Assembly: GCA_965229765.1 (NCBI GenBank)
Contig: CBDDJT010000002.1
Location: 1-64,000 of the forward strand
Direction of reading: 5' to 3'
DNA length: 64,000 bases
From: ASV31 sp965229765
GTDB lineage: Bacteria; Pseudomonadota; Alphaproteobacteria; Rhodobacterales; Rhodobacteraceae
Shown: positions 31,549 to 40,080 of the stretch, piece by piece
Position numbering within the stretch: position 1 is the stretch's first letter
Layout of the letters: each line of letters starts with the position of its first letter
The notes under the pieces: model-generated
Told to the model about the DNA's origin: nothing
Seen by the model: only the letters and a program-made list of their open reading frames with translations
The model's database searches: none
Program-made: the position numbers and the translations under genes

Positions 31549-32673
31549 TCAGAACTGAAAGCCCAGCTTGACGCCTACGCTCAGGGCGCTGTTTCCGGTG
31601 AAGGTGGCCCGCGCCGTGTCGGGCGTGCCGGTTTCCGGCTGGGCATCGCCCAGAAGCGTATAGTTCACACCCGTCGTCACCGAGTAGTTGTCGCGGGTGT
31701 AGACCGCCGCGATCGTGGCGCCATATTGCCCGTTGGTGGGGGCAAGCGGCGACACCAGCGGATCGGTGCTTGGTTCATAAGCGACAGAGAACGATCCGGC
31801 CCAGGTGTCGCTGAACTGCCGGCCGATCCCGAGGGTGTAGCGATAGCTGTCGGGCAGGTCGACCAGCCCCTCACCGGTTGCGCCGACGAAGTTCACCGGG
31901 TTGATGTTGAAATTGCTCCAGTCCGCCCAGCGGAAGCCCGCGAACAGAAGCGTATTCTCTGCGATGCCGGTCTGGAAGTCGATGTTCAGCGATTGCGGTG
32001 TCTGGACCGCGGTGGTGCTGGTGAGCGCGACAGGTGCAAGACCCGTCTCGGTGGTCGCCATGTTGTGGGTGATGGCCGAATAGTAGGTGATGGCAAATCG
32101 CAGCGCGATTTCCGGTATCTCGTATGCGGCGCCGATGCCGTAGCCGTAGCCCGTGTCGTTGCCCAGCGTAACGCCGTAGCCACTGACCCCGGCGGGGGGC
32201 GCACCGCCATAGGCCAGACCATTGAGATTGATGACGCCGCTGGCGGTCTGTCCGCGCAACAGTGCGTGGGCGCTGAAGTTCTCGGTGAACTTGTAGCGCG
32301 CCATCAGCGACAGGGCGTGGGTCTCGGCCTGTGCGGTCGTGCCGCCCAGCGCGGCGGAGGTGAGACCATAGCTGAGGTCCGCGCCGAAAGGTTGTTCGTA
32401 TTGCACACCGATGGTCAGCTTGTCGGTGATCTCTGTCGTCAGGCTTAGGCTTGGCAGAAAGAAGCTGCCGGCCACATTGCCAGAGGCGCCGCTGCCGAAG
32501 GCTGCGACGTCCGCACCCGACACGGACGGGTAGGACGCACCGAAGCCCAGTTCGACGTAGGTGCCGTCGTTGAAGATCCATGATGTGGGCTGGTTCGTCC
32601 GGTCGATCCCGCCGGCGCCTGCGCCGCCTGCCAGCACTACCGCCGCCGCAGACAAGAAAATGATACGATGCAT
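31549..32673 (-). CDS. FadL/OmpP1/TodX-family outer membrane protein
   Basis: 374 residues. Signal peptide (MHRIIFLSAAAVVLAGGAGA), then an amphipathic beta-barrel with many aromatic girdle residues and a C-terminal Phe (SVGVKLGFQF). DSYRYTLGIGRQFSDTWAGSFSVAYEPS and WADWSNFNINPVNF are typical of the FadL/TodX family, which takes up hydrophobic compounds such as long-chain fatty acids. The NPA motif of classical FadL is not evident at the N terminus, so the substrate is uncertain. GGAGCGT precedes the ATG. It is monocistronic, with its own terminator. Confidence 0.82.
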   Translation of the reverse strand: MHRIIFLSAAAVVLAGGAGAGGIDRTNQPTSWIFNDGTYVELGFGASYPSVSGADVAAFGSGASGNVAGSFFLPSLSLTTEITDKLTIGVQYEQPFGADLSYGLTSAALGGTTAQAETHALSLMARYKFTENFSAHALLRGQTASGVINLNGLAYGGAPPAGVSGYGVTLGNDTGYGYGIGAAYEIPEIALRFAITYYSAITHNMATTETGLAPVALTSTTAVQTPQSLNIDFQTGIAENTLLFAGFRWADWSNFNINPVNFVGATGEGLVDLPDSYRYTLGIGRQFSDTWAGSFSVAYEPSTDPLVSPLAPTNGQYGATIAAVYTRDNYSVTTGVNYTLLGDAQPETGTPDTARATFTGNSALSVGVKLGFQF

Positions 32674-32785
32674 ACGCTCCAGCCCTCCCTGACCCCTTGT
32701 GGAAGGTTAAGGTCGAGGGTGTGTCATCGTCAAACGTGACGTTGGGTCAATGCCGACGCGACCCACAAGGTGTTGCGCACACGCC

Positions 32786-33673
32786 CTAGATGCGCCGGGA
32801 TTCAGCGCGAATGTTCAGGTAATTTGCGCCGAAGATCACGACAGCCCCGACAAAGACGATCGGATCCAGCGTCTCTCCGTAGACCCACATGCCCACCATG
32901 GCGATGATGGGAAGGCGCGCGAAATCGATCGGCATCACCACCGTTGCCGGGGCAAGTGACAGGGCCTTGGTCAGACAGAAATGTGCCAGAAGCCCCGCGC
33001 AGCCGATCAGCACCAGCCACGGCCAGGTGGTGGCCGAGGGCAGGGCGATATCGCCGTCATGGCCTGCGAACCCAAGACCCAGCACAGCCTGTATGACGGT
33101 AAGCCAGAACATGATGCAGGTGATCGTTTCGGTCCGCGTCAGGCGGCGGGTGAACACGGCCGACCCGGCAAAGCACACCGCGGCTATGCCCGCGGCCACA
33201 AGCCCCGGGCTGAACGTTTCGGCCCCCGGCCGCGCCACCACAAGGATCCCCAGAAATCCAAGAAGCGCCGCCAGCACCCGCGTGCGTGTCAGACGCTCTC
33301 CCAGCACCAGCGGCGCCAGCACGGTCACCCACAGCGGCGAGGTGAACTCCAGCGCGAACACCTGTGCCAGCGGCGCGACGGTAATGGCATAGAACCAAAG
33401 GTTCTGCCCCGCAAAATGACAGCCGTTGCGCACGATGTGCAGCGGCATGTGCCGCGCCCGGATCTCGTGCAGGTGTCCAAAGCTTCGTGCCGCCACCAGC
33501 ACGATGACAAGGCCGATGATCGAGCGGAACAGCATGATTTCGAACGTGTCGAGCTCGAACGACACCGCGCGCCCGGCCACGGCCATGGACGTGAAGGACA
33601 CGATCGCCCCCAGCATCCAAACGGCCGCGCGCAAGGCATTGGCCAGAGGATCGGGCACGGTGGTGATGGTCAT
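32786..33673 (-). CDS. EamA/DMT-family transporter
   Basis: 295 residues with ten predicted membrane helices in two EamA halves (first from MLGAIVSFTSMAVAGRAVSFELDTFEIMLFRSIIGLVIV, second from FSPGLVAAGIAAVCFAGSAVFTRRLTRTETI). LEFTSPLWVTVLAPLVLGERL and MPIDFARLPIIAMVGMWVYGETLDPIVFVGAVVIFGANYLNI are the paired family motifs. It moves small metabolites across the inner membrane; the substrate is unknown. It stands alone. Confidence 0.88.
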   Translation of the reverse strand: MTITTVPDPLANALRAAVWMLGAIVSFTSMAVAGRAVSFELDTFEIMLFRSIIGLVIVLVAARSFGHLHEIRARHMPLHIVRNGCHFAGQNLWFYAITVAPLAQVFALEFTSPLWVTVLAPLVLGERLTRTRVLAALLGFLGILVVARPGAETFSPGLVAAGIAAVCFAGSAVFTRRLTRTETITCIMFWLTVIQAVLGLGFAGHDGDIALPSATTWPWLVLIGCAGLLAHFCLTKALSLAPATVVMPIDFARLPIIAMVGMWVYGETLDPIVFVGAVVIFGANYLNIRAESRRI

Positions 33674-33741
33674 GGGAGGATCCGAGACAGGAGCGTCCTG
33701 GCGTTAGACACCCCAGAAAGGGGCGCGTCAACGATGCCCGG

Positions 33742-33969
33742 TCAGAACAGCACCAGCGCGACACCGCCGAGAAACAGCAATGACACCAGGGCGACGTAGA
33801 GCGCCCCCTGCTGATACAGCGGACGCCGGGTGTGGCAATAGCTGCACCGTGTTCCTGAAAACCGCATTTTGTGACCACAAAACTCGCAACTGAACGGACG
33901 CCAGACAACCGTCATTCCGCGCTCCCATTTTGCCGGGAAAAAGTTAACAAAAGTTTCCAAGTATTCCAT
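33742..33969 (-). CDS. Small zinc-ribbon membrane protein
   Basis: 75 residues. A treble-clef-like zinc ribbon CEFCGHKM...TRCSYC (about 29-45) is followed by one C-terminal membrane helix (ALYVALVSLLFLGGVALVLF). No named family is recognised. An internal Met at residue 19 (MTVVWRPFSCEFC) could be the true start and would keep both elements. It lies upstream of the EamA gene on the same strand. Confidence 0.55.
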   Translation of the reverse strand: MEYLETFVNFFPAKWERGMTVVWRPFSCEFCGHKMRFSGTRCSYCHTRRPLYQQGALYVALVSLLFLGGVALVLF

Positions 33970-34314
33970 GACTGTCGTTCATCTTTTTTCCGTTCGGGGA
34001 AAAATGCGTGTTGCATGTCACGCCAAGAGGTGGGGCATGCAAAATGAACAGGCAGGCTCGCGGCCCCGCGCGCATTGGGTCATCGAAACGGGGGGCGGGG
34101 TCGAATCGCGGCCCCCGCGAAACCCGGGCTGAAAGTCCCGATGGAGGGGGCCGCATTGGCCTGCACTTCATCTCTGTTCGATGGTCCGCAAGACCGCCTC
34201 GCGACCGCGCTCCGCCCGAACGGGGCTGGATGTGCCGCGCAGACCGTGCATGAACAGGCTGCGCATTCGGCGGGTGCGTGGTCGCCGTTCTTCGCCCGGT
34301 GGCCGGGCCGAACC
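33970..34314. other. Intergenic region without a recognised gene
   Basis: 345 bases. A T-rich stretch (33978-33984) near the start probably belongs to the promoter of the minus-strand zinc-ribbon gene. The rest is GC-rich and carries no convincing frame, tRNA or riboswitch core. Confidence 0.4.
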
Positions 34315-34932
34315 TCAGCCCCGGCGGTTCATGATGAAGATGTCGTGTTCGATCCGCCAGTCGAAACCATGCGCGCGCGCCCAGTCGACCAGCACGTCAA
34401 CAGAAGGATAGTCGGGGTAGTCCGCGTTCGCGGGAAGAAAGCAGCGCACGTCGTCTATCAGGATCGCAACGCGGCCGAGCCGGCCCAGATTGGCGGCGAT
34501 TGCCGCCAGTTCATCCTCGACCGGGCAGTCCTTATTGCCCTTGAAGGTTTCGCCTGCCGAATAATGGCCATCCAGCCAGAAATTGCAGTCTCCTGACAGG
34601 CGCGCAACCAGGTCGGGCAGGACCGTCTCGCTGACATCGTTGAAAAGTTCGACCGGCTTGCCTGCAAACCGCTTGGCCACACGGGCGAAAAGCGTTGGCT
34701 CGGGCTCGATCGAATAGACCTTTCCGAAATGGCGAAGAAGGAAGGCCGTGGTCGTGCCGCGGAACGTCCCGGTTTCGACCCATGGCGCGCCGGGAATGCC
34801 ATGCGCCAGAAGCACGCATTCCTTGACGCATTGCGGCGCATGGTCGAGATAGCCGCGCCCGCGCCAGCGCAGGAGGCCGGGCAGGTCGGCCAGCACCCCA
34901 AGGGGGCGTGACGGAAGCGGTTTCTCAGCCAT
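34315..34932 (-). CDS. SAM-dependent methyltransferase-like protein
   Basis: 205 residues. APWVETGTFRGTTTAFLLRHFGKVYSIEPEPTLFARVAKRFAG contains the motif I-like ETGTFRG and the acidic IEPE of a Rossmann methyltransferase; GDCNFWLDGHYSAGETFKGNKDCPVEDELAAIAANLGRLGRVAILIDDVRCF resembles sugar or FkbM-like methyltransferase-family proteins found near glycan genes. The start at 34932 has GAGGGGAAG upstream. The substrate is unknown. It is 72 bases downstream of guaA on the same strand and may be co-transcribed. Confidence 0.65.
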   Translation of the reverse strand: MAEKPLPSRPLGVLADLPGLLRWRGRGYLDHAPQCVKECVLLAHGIPGAPWVETGTFRGTTTAFLLRHFGKVYSIEPEPTLFARVAKRFAGKPVELFNDVSETVLPDLVARLSGDCNFWLDGHYSAGETFKGNKDCPVEDELAAIAANLGRLGRVAILIDDVRCFLPANADYPDYPSVDVLVDWARAHGFDWRIEHDIFIMNRRG

Positions 34933-35004
34933 TCTTCCCCTCACTCCGCAGGGCGCCCGAAGGTGCGCAAGGTGCTTTGGCGTGCCGGCGGCCCGAAGCG
35001 ACAC

Positions 35005-36564
35005 TCATTCCCATTCGATCGTTCCCGGCGGTTTCGAGGTGATGTCGTAGGTGACGCGGTTGATGCCGTTGACCTCGTTTATGATCCGCGTGGCGGTTTC
35101 GCCAAGGAAATCATGGGAAAACGGGTAGAAATCGGCGGTCATCCCGTCGACCGATGTCACGGCGCGCAGCGCGCAGGCATAGTCGTAGGTGCGCGCGTCG
35201 CCCATGACGCCCACGGTGCGGACGGGCAGGATCGCGGCAAAGGCCTGCCAGATCTCGTCATAAAGGCCGTGCTTGCGGATCTGGTCGATGAAGACGGCAT
35301 CGGCCTTGCGCAGAATCTCCAGCTTGTCGCGGGTGATCTCGCCCGGGCAGCGGATGGCGAGGCCGGGGCCGGGGAAGGGGTGGCGGCCGATGAAGCTGTC
35401 GGGAAGGCCAAGCTCGCGGCCGAGCGCGCGAACCTCGTCCTTGAAAAGCTCGCGCAGCGGTTCGACAAGCTTCAGCCCCATTTTCTCTGGCAGGCCGCCC
35501 ACATTGTGGTGCGACTTGATGGTCGCGGACGGGCCGCCCGAGACACTGACGGATTCGATCACGTCGGGGTAGAGCGTGCCCTGCGCAAGGAATTCGGCGC
35601 CTTCGATCTGGTCGGCGTATTTCTGGAACACGTCGATGAAAAGCCTGCCGATCGTCTTGCGCTTGGTCTCGGGGTCGCTGACCCCGTCGAGTTCCGACAG
35701 GAAAAGCTCTGCCTCGTCGGCATGGATCAGCGGGATGTTGTAGTGATCGCGGAACATGTCCACGACTTCCTTTGCCTCGTTCTGGCGCAACAGGCCGTGA
35801 TCGACGAAGACACATGTCAGCCGGTCGCCGATCGCCTCGTGGATCAGGACCGCCGCGACAGAGCTGTCAACGCCACCCGAAAGCCCGCAGATCACCCGGC
35901 CGTCGCCCACTTGCGCGCGGATCTGGGCGATGGCCTCGTCGCGGTAGGCGGCCATGGTCCAGTCGCCCGTGAACCCGGCCAGACGGGTGAAATTCTGAAG
36001 CATCACACGGCCTTGCGGGGTGTGATGCACCTCGGGGTGGAACTGGACGGCATAGAACTGGCGGGCCGCATCGGCGGTGATCGCCAGCGGCGCGCCGGGC
36101 GAGGTGCCGATGACCTCGAAGCCCGGCGCAAGCTCTGTCACGCGGTCGCCATGGCTCATCCAGACCTCTTCGCGGCTGCCGGTGAACAGCCCGGCGAAGA
36201 TCGCATCAGAGGTATGGGCGCCGGCGGGTTCCACATAGGCGCGGCCGAATTCGCGGTGATGCCCGGCTTCGACGCGGCCGCCGAGCTGGGTCATCATGAC
36301 CTGCTGGCCATAGCAGATGCCGAGGATGGGAATGCCCATCCCGAAAAGCTCTTCCGGGGCGCGGGGGCTGCCCGGCTCGGTGACGCTGGCGGGCCCGCCC
36401 GAGAGGATCACGGCGCGCGGCGCAAAGGCGCGCAGGAAGTCGGCGTCGACGTTCTGGTAGGGGTGGATCTCGCAGTAGACCCGGGCCTCGCGCAGGCGGC
36501 GCGCGATAAGCTGGGTCACCTGGCTGCCGAAGTCGATGATGAGAAGGCGCTGGTGGTCTGTCAT
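35005..36564 (-). CDS. guaA: GMP synthase (glutamine-hydrolysing)
   Basis: 519 residues. The class I glutamine amidotransferase domain has the nucleophile Cys84 (LGICYGQQVM) and HPEVHHTPQG. The ATP-pyrophosphatase domain carries GLSGGVDSSVAA, and the C-terminal dimerisation domain ends IIDRVTYDITSKPPGTIEWE-like (here NRVTYDITSKPPGTIEWE). It converts XMP to GMP. The ATG at 36564 gives the family length. Four 11-bp repeats lie upstream, between it and the divergent mttB-like gene. Confidence 0.96.
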   Translation of the reverse strand: MTDHQRLLIIDFGSQVTQLIARRLREARVYCEIHPYQNVDADFLRAFAPRAVILSGGPASVTEPGSPRAPEELFGMGIPILGICYGQQVMMTQLGGRVEAGHHREFGRAYVEPAGAHTSDAIFAGLFTGSREEVWMSHGDRVTELAPGFEVIGTSPGAPLAITADAARQFYAVQFHPEVHHTPQGRVMLQNFTRLAGFTGDWTMAAYRDEAIAQIRAQVGDGRVICGLSGGVDSSVAAVLIHEAIGDRLTCVFVDHGLLRQNEAKEVVDMFRDHYNIPLIHADEAELFLSELDGVSDPETKRKTIGRLFIDVFQKYADQIEGAEFLAQGTLYPDVIESVSVSGGPSATIKSHHNVGGLPEKMGLKLVEPLRELFKDEVRALGRELGLPDSFIGRHPFPGPGLAIRCPGEITRDKLEILRKADAVFIDQIRKHGLYDEIWQAFAAILPVRTVGVMGDARTYDYACALRAVTSVDGMTADFYPFSHDFLGETATRIINEVNGINRVTYDITSKPPGTIEWE

Positions 36565-36630
36565 GACGGACGGATAGGCAAGGCCCGCGCGCGACGCAAG
36601 CGAAAGCGCGGCTAGAACGGGGCCAAAACG

Positions 36631-36672
36631 GACGTCGGCACGACGTCGGCAGAACGTCGGCAACACGTCGGC
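36631..36672. repeat. Four direct repeats ACGTCGGC(A), 11-bp period
   Basis: ACGTCGGCA starts at 36632, 36643 and 36654, and ACGTCGGC at 36665: four copies with a constant spacing of 11 bases, about one helical turn. They lie in the divergent control region 68-120 bases from the guaA and mttB-like starts. The constant phase favours cooperative protein binding along one face of the DNA. Confidence 0.75.
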
Positions 36673-36791
36673 GCGGCGCCGCATGTCGCTTTCCCGACTG
36701 AACTGCCGCTATTCCCACAGGGCCGATGCGGCGGACCCGGTATTTGATCGGAAATGGCTGCGCCGAACGGCGGCATGCAGGAGGTTGGACG

Positions 36792-38351
36792 ATGGCTGAG
36801 GCACAGGCGGCAACTCGGCGGCGCGCGCGGGGCGGGGGCGGCGGCGGCGGCGCGGCACGACGGGCCGAACGCAGCGCGGTGCGCATCGAGACCGCGCGCT
36901 TCATCGAGCGCAACATCCCGAACTTCGACCTGCTGACGACCGAGGCGCTGGAGCTTATCGAGCACAACGCCGAGACCGTGCTGGAGGAGATCGGCGTCAA
37001 CTTCGTCGAGAACCCCGGTGCGCTGGAGCGCTGGCGCGCCGCCGGTGCGGACGTGCAGGGCGAGCGGGTGCACATCCCGCGCGGGCTGGCGCGCAAGCTG
37101 TGCAAGACCGCGCCGTCGCGGTTCACGCAGGTCGCGCGCAACCCGGCCAAGAATGTCGAGATCGGCGGCAACACGCTGGTGCTGGCGCCGGTCTACGGAC
37201 CGCCCTTCGTGCGCGATGCAAAGGGCGGGCGGCGCTATGCCACGATCGAGGACTTCCGCAATTTCGTGAAGCTGGGCCATATGTCGAAATGGCTGCACCA
37301 TTCCGGCGGCACCGTGTGCGAGCCCACGGACGTTCCGGTGAACAAGCGCCACTACGACATGTTGCTGGCGCATATGACGCTGACCGACAAGCCCTTCATG
37401 GGCTCGGTCACTGAGCCCGAGCGGGCGCGCGATTCGGTCGAGATGAGCGAGATCCTGTTCGGCAAGGACTTCGTGGCGGAAAACACCGTCATGACGTCTC
37501 TTATCAACATCAACTCGCCGCTGACCTTCGACGCGGCGATGATGGGCGCGCTCGAGGTTTATGCCGCCGCCAACCAGGCCTGCATCGTCAGCCCCTTCAT
37601 CGTTGGCGGCGCGATGGCGCCGGTCAGCGTCGCGGGCACGCTGACGCAGGTGCTGGCGGAGGGGCTGGCGGGTGTGGCCTATTCACAGCTGGTGCGCCCG
37701 GGCGCGCCGGTGATCCTTGGTGCCTTCGTCACCTCGATCGACATGAATTCCGGCGCGCCGACCTTTGGCACGCCAGAGGCCAGCCAGATCAGCTATGGCA
37801 TGGGTCAGCTGGCCCGGCGGATGGGCCTGCCCTATCGGTCTGCCGGGGCCTTCTGCGGATCGAAGCTGCCGGATGCGCAAGCGGCTTACGAGACGGCCAA
37901 TTCGCTGAACATGGGGCTGCTGGCGGGCGTGAATTTCATGCTGCACGCGGCGGGCTGGCTGGAAGGCGGGCTGGTCGCGTCTTACGAGAAGTTCGTGATG
38001 GACGCCGACCAGCTGGGCGCGCTTCACCGGATGGCCGAGGGCGTGCCCATCGACGACGAGGCGCAGGCGATGGACGCGCTGCGCGAGGTCGGGCCGGGCG
38101 GGCACTATCTTGGCTGCGGGCACACCCAGCGCAACTTCCAGAGCGCGTTCTGGCGGTCACAGGTGTTCGACTACAAGCCGTTCGAGACCTGGGACGAAGA
38201 GGGCGCGCGCGACACACAGGCGCTGGCCAGCGCGCGGGTCGCCAAGCTTCTGGCCGACTATCAGCAGCCCGAGATCGCGCCCGATGTGAACGAGGCGCTG
38301 CACGCTTATGTCGCCAACCGCAAGGCGTCGATGTCCGACGCGTTCGGCTGA
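36792..38351 (+). CDS. Trimethylamine methyltransferase superfamily (MttB-like, non-pyrrolysine)
   Basis: 519 residues. Start MAEAQAATRRRARGG, with a Gly/Arg-rich leader, then ETARFIERNIPNFDLLTTEALELIEHNAETVLEEIGVNF and the TIM-barrel methyltransferase core (SGGTVCEPTDVPVNKRHYDML, LININSPLTFDAAMMGALEVYA, GAPTFGTPEASQISYGMGQLARRMGLPYRSAGAFCGSKLPDAQAAYE). The frame is read through without an in-frame TAG, so it is the non-pyrrolysine type. Characterised relatives demethylate glycine betaine or other quaternary amines onto a corrinoid protein. No corrinoid protein or reductive activator lies beside it, so the substrate is open. Its 3' end overlaps the convergent DUF6477 gene by 46 bases. Confidence 0.88.
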   Translation: MAEAQAATRRRARGGGGGGGAARRAERSAVRIETARFIERNIPNFDLLTTEALELIEHNAETVLEEIGVNFVENPGALERWRAAGADVQGERVHIPRGLARKLCKTAPSRFTQVARNPAKNVEIGGNTLVLAPVYGPPFVRDAKGGRRYATIEDFRNFVKLGHMSKWLHHSGGTVCEPTDVPVNKRHYDMLLAHMTLTDKPFMGSVTEPERARDSVEMSEILFGKDFVAENTVMTSLININSPLTFDAAMMGALEVYAAANQACIVSPFIVGGAMAPVSVAGTLTQVLAEGLAGVAYSQLVRPGAPVILGAFVTSIDMNSGAPTFGTPEASQISYGMGQLARRMGLPYRSAGAFCGSKLPDAQAAYETANSLNMGLLAGVNFMLHAAGWLEGGLVASYEKFVMDADQLGALHRMAEGVPIDDEAQAMDALREVGPGGHYLGCGHTQRNFQSAFWRSQVFDYKPFETWDEEGARDTQALASARVAKLLADYQQPEIAPDVNEALHAYVANRKASMSDAFG

Positions 38352-38701
38352 TCGGGCCGGGGCGCGGCCCCCGGTGCCGGCGATTCTTCGGTCCCTATCG
38401 GTGCCGGCACCGTTTGTAGCGTGGACGAGGCGGCAAGGCGCGCCTCTGCCAGCAGCGCGATAAGTACCTCGACATGGCGGGCCGGGCTGTAGCCGGCCTC
38501 TTGCGTGCTTCGTGCGTGGTCGAGCGTTTCCTCCAGTTCGAGCAGGATGGCGACGGCGGCCTGTGGCGCGGGCGCCTGCGCCCGCCGCAGGATGCGCGGC
38601 AGGTCGTGGCTGCGGCGATAGTCCGTCTGGCCGCAGCGCGCGGCTGAGATGAGCAGGCGGGGCCGCCGCATCTGGGCGAGTGTTTCGAGGATATGGGTCA
38701 T
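38306..38701 (-). CDS. DUF6477-type small protein
   Basis: 131 residues: MTHILETLAQMRRPRLLISAARCGQTDYRRSHDLPRILRRAQAPAPQAAVAILLELEETLDHARSTQEAGYSPARHVEVLIALLAEARL, then a low-complexity tail. The RPRLLI.AAR.G..DYRR..DL.R motif is familiar from a small Rhodobacterales-specific family of unknown function. The tail runs into the antisense of mttB, so translation may have been extended over the neighbour's end. It is divergent from the DUF6456 gene. Confidence 0.65.
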   Translation of the reverse strand: MTHILETLAQMRRPRLLISAARCGQTDYRRSHDLPRILRRAQAPAPQAAVAILLELEETLDHARSTQEAGYSPARHVEVLIALLAEARLAASSTLQTVPAPIGTEESPAPGAAPRPDQPNASDIDALRLAT

Positions 38702-38833
38702 GCGCGGTCTCCGTTGTCGGGAGCACGCAGGCTGACTCGCCCTGAACGGGTGTTGCGCGATGCGGGCGATGACCGTTCGCAGCGGTGGACAATCCTTTAT
38801 TCTTTACAAGCAATGTCCTGAACCGAGCCACGC

Positions 38834-38848
38834 GTTAACGTTCGGGTA
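38834..38848. promoter_or_regulatory. Degenerate CtrA-type site upstream of the DUF6456 gene
   Basis: TTAA (38834-38837), seven bases, GTAA (38845-38848): one mismatch to the TTAA-N7-TTAA consensus, about 100 bases before the start at 38946, in the divergent region with DUF6477. Confidence 0.3.
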
Positions 38849-38945
38849 AGAAACACACGCCTAGGTTGCTTCGGGTGAAGTTGGATTTGTGCAAGTCCAG
38901 TGGATAACCCGGCCCCAACCCGGCATCAACAGACGAGGTCCCATC

Positions 38946-40076
38946 ATGACGGCATGTTCCGTCACGAACCCGGCCGCGACCTGGCCCGGCTGGGTGCCCG
39001 ACGACATCAGGCACTATCTTCGCCACACCGAAGACAGCACGTCCCTGCGCGTGCTGGCGCAGGCCGCGGGGTGCCACGCCTCGACCGTCATGCGCCAGGT
39101 CCGCCGGGTGGAAACCCGCCGAGACGATCCGCTTGTCGACAATGGACTGTCGCGGCTTGCCGCCGCCCGGCCCGACCGTTCCCGCCCCTGCTGCATGGAG
39201 AGTACGGACATGCCCCCCAATGCCCTGACCGAATCCCGCGCCACCGACCGGATTCCCGGTGATGATACCCTTGCCCGCGAGGCGCGGCGCGTGCTGCGCC
39301 GGCTGAGCGAGCCGGGCGCCTGCCTTGCCGTCGCACCGGGCATGGAAAGCGCCGTTGTGGTGCGCGAGACCGCAGACGGACGGACGGTCCGCACCGCGGT
39401 GCTCGACCGCGGGATTGCCGAGGCGATGGCGCTTCGGGACTGGATTGCCGGAGAGAACGTGGGCCAGATCGCGCGGCACACGATCACACCCGCCGGGCGC
39501 GCGGCGCTGAAGCGGATGCTGGCCGAGGAGACCGCCGCGCGGACCGATGCAGGGGATGACCGCTTTGCCTGCCAGCACCGCGAGATGGAGACCCGCGAGA
39601 TCCCCGTGCCCGGACCGGAGGGCCAGGCCCGGCGCGTCCGCTACAACGCCGCGGAATCGCCCTTGTCCGCGCTGGCGCGGCGGCGCGACAAGTCGGGCCA
39701 GCCGTTTCTTCCTGCTGATCTTGTGGCCGCCGGCGAGCGGCTGCGCGAGGATTTCGAGGTGGCGCAGATGGGGCCGCGCGTGACGCAGAACTGGGACCGC
39801 TTCCTGACCGCCGGCGCCGAGGGTGGGTCCCGGCCCGGCGACGGGCTGCGCGGCCCCGAGGCGGCGCGCGCCCGGGTGATGGCGGCGCTGTCGGACCTTG
39901 GCCCGGGGCTGGGCGACGTGGCGCTGCGCTGCTGCTGTTTTCTCGAAGGGCTGGAGCAGGCCGAAAAGCGGATGGGCTGGTCGGCACGATCAGGCAAGAT
40001 CGTGCTGCGCATCGCGTTGCAGCGGCTGAAGCGGCATTATGACGAACTGGGCGAGGGCGCGGCGCTGATCGGGTAG
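38946..40076 (+). CDS. DUF6456 helix-turn-helix-type protein
   Basis: 376 residues. An N-terminal HTH-like part (LRHTEDSTSLRVLAQAAGCHASTVMRQVRRVETRRDDPLVDNGLSRLA) is followed by AREARRVLRRLSEPGACLAVAPGMESAVVVRE...AVLDRGIAEAMALRDWI. The C-terminal DUF6456-type domain has ESPLSALARRRDKSGQPFLPADLVAAGERLREDFEVAQMGPRVTQNWDRFLT and CCCFLEGLEQAEKRMGWSARSGKIVLRIALQRLKRHYDE. It is a probable DNA-binding regulator restricted to alphaproteobacteria; targets are unknown. It is paired divergently with DUF6477. An earlier in-frame start at 38889 lacks support. Confidence 0.75.
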   Translation: MTACSVTNPAATWPGWVPDDIRHYLRHTEDSTSLRVLAQAAGCHASTVMRQVRRVETRRDDPLVDNGLSRLAAARPDRSRPCCMESTDMPPNALTESRATDRIPGDDTLAREARRVLRRLSEPGACLAVAPGMESAVVVRETADGRTVRTAVLDRGIAEAMALRDWIAGENVGQIARHTITPAGRAALKRMLAEETAARTDAGDDRFACQHREMETREIPVPGPEGQARRVRYNAAESPLSALARRRDKSGQPFLPADLVAAGERLREDFEVAQMGPRVTQNWDRFLTAGAEGGSRPGDGLRGPEAARARVMAALSDLGPGLGDVALRCCCFLEGLEQAEKRMGWSARSGKIVLRIALQRLKRHYDELGEGAALIG

Positions 40077-40080
40077 CTCT

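Noticed and set aside
34120..34160. Stretch resembling the 3' part of an FMN riboswitch (CTGAAAGTCCCGATGGAGG)
   Set aside because: The conserved 5' core expected before it (GGG..GGGTGAAATTCCC..CCGGCGGT) is absent and no riboflavin gene follows.
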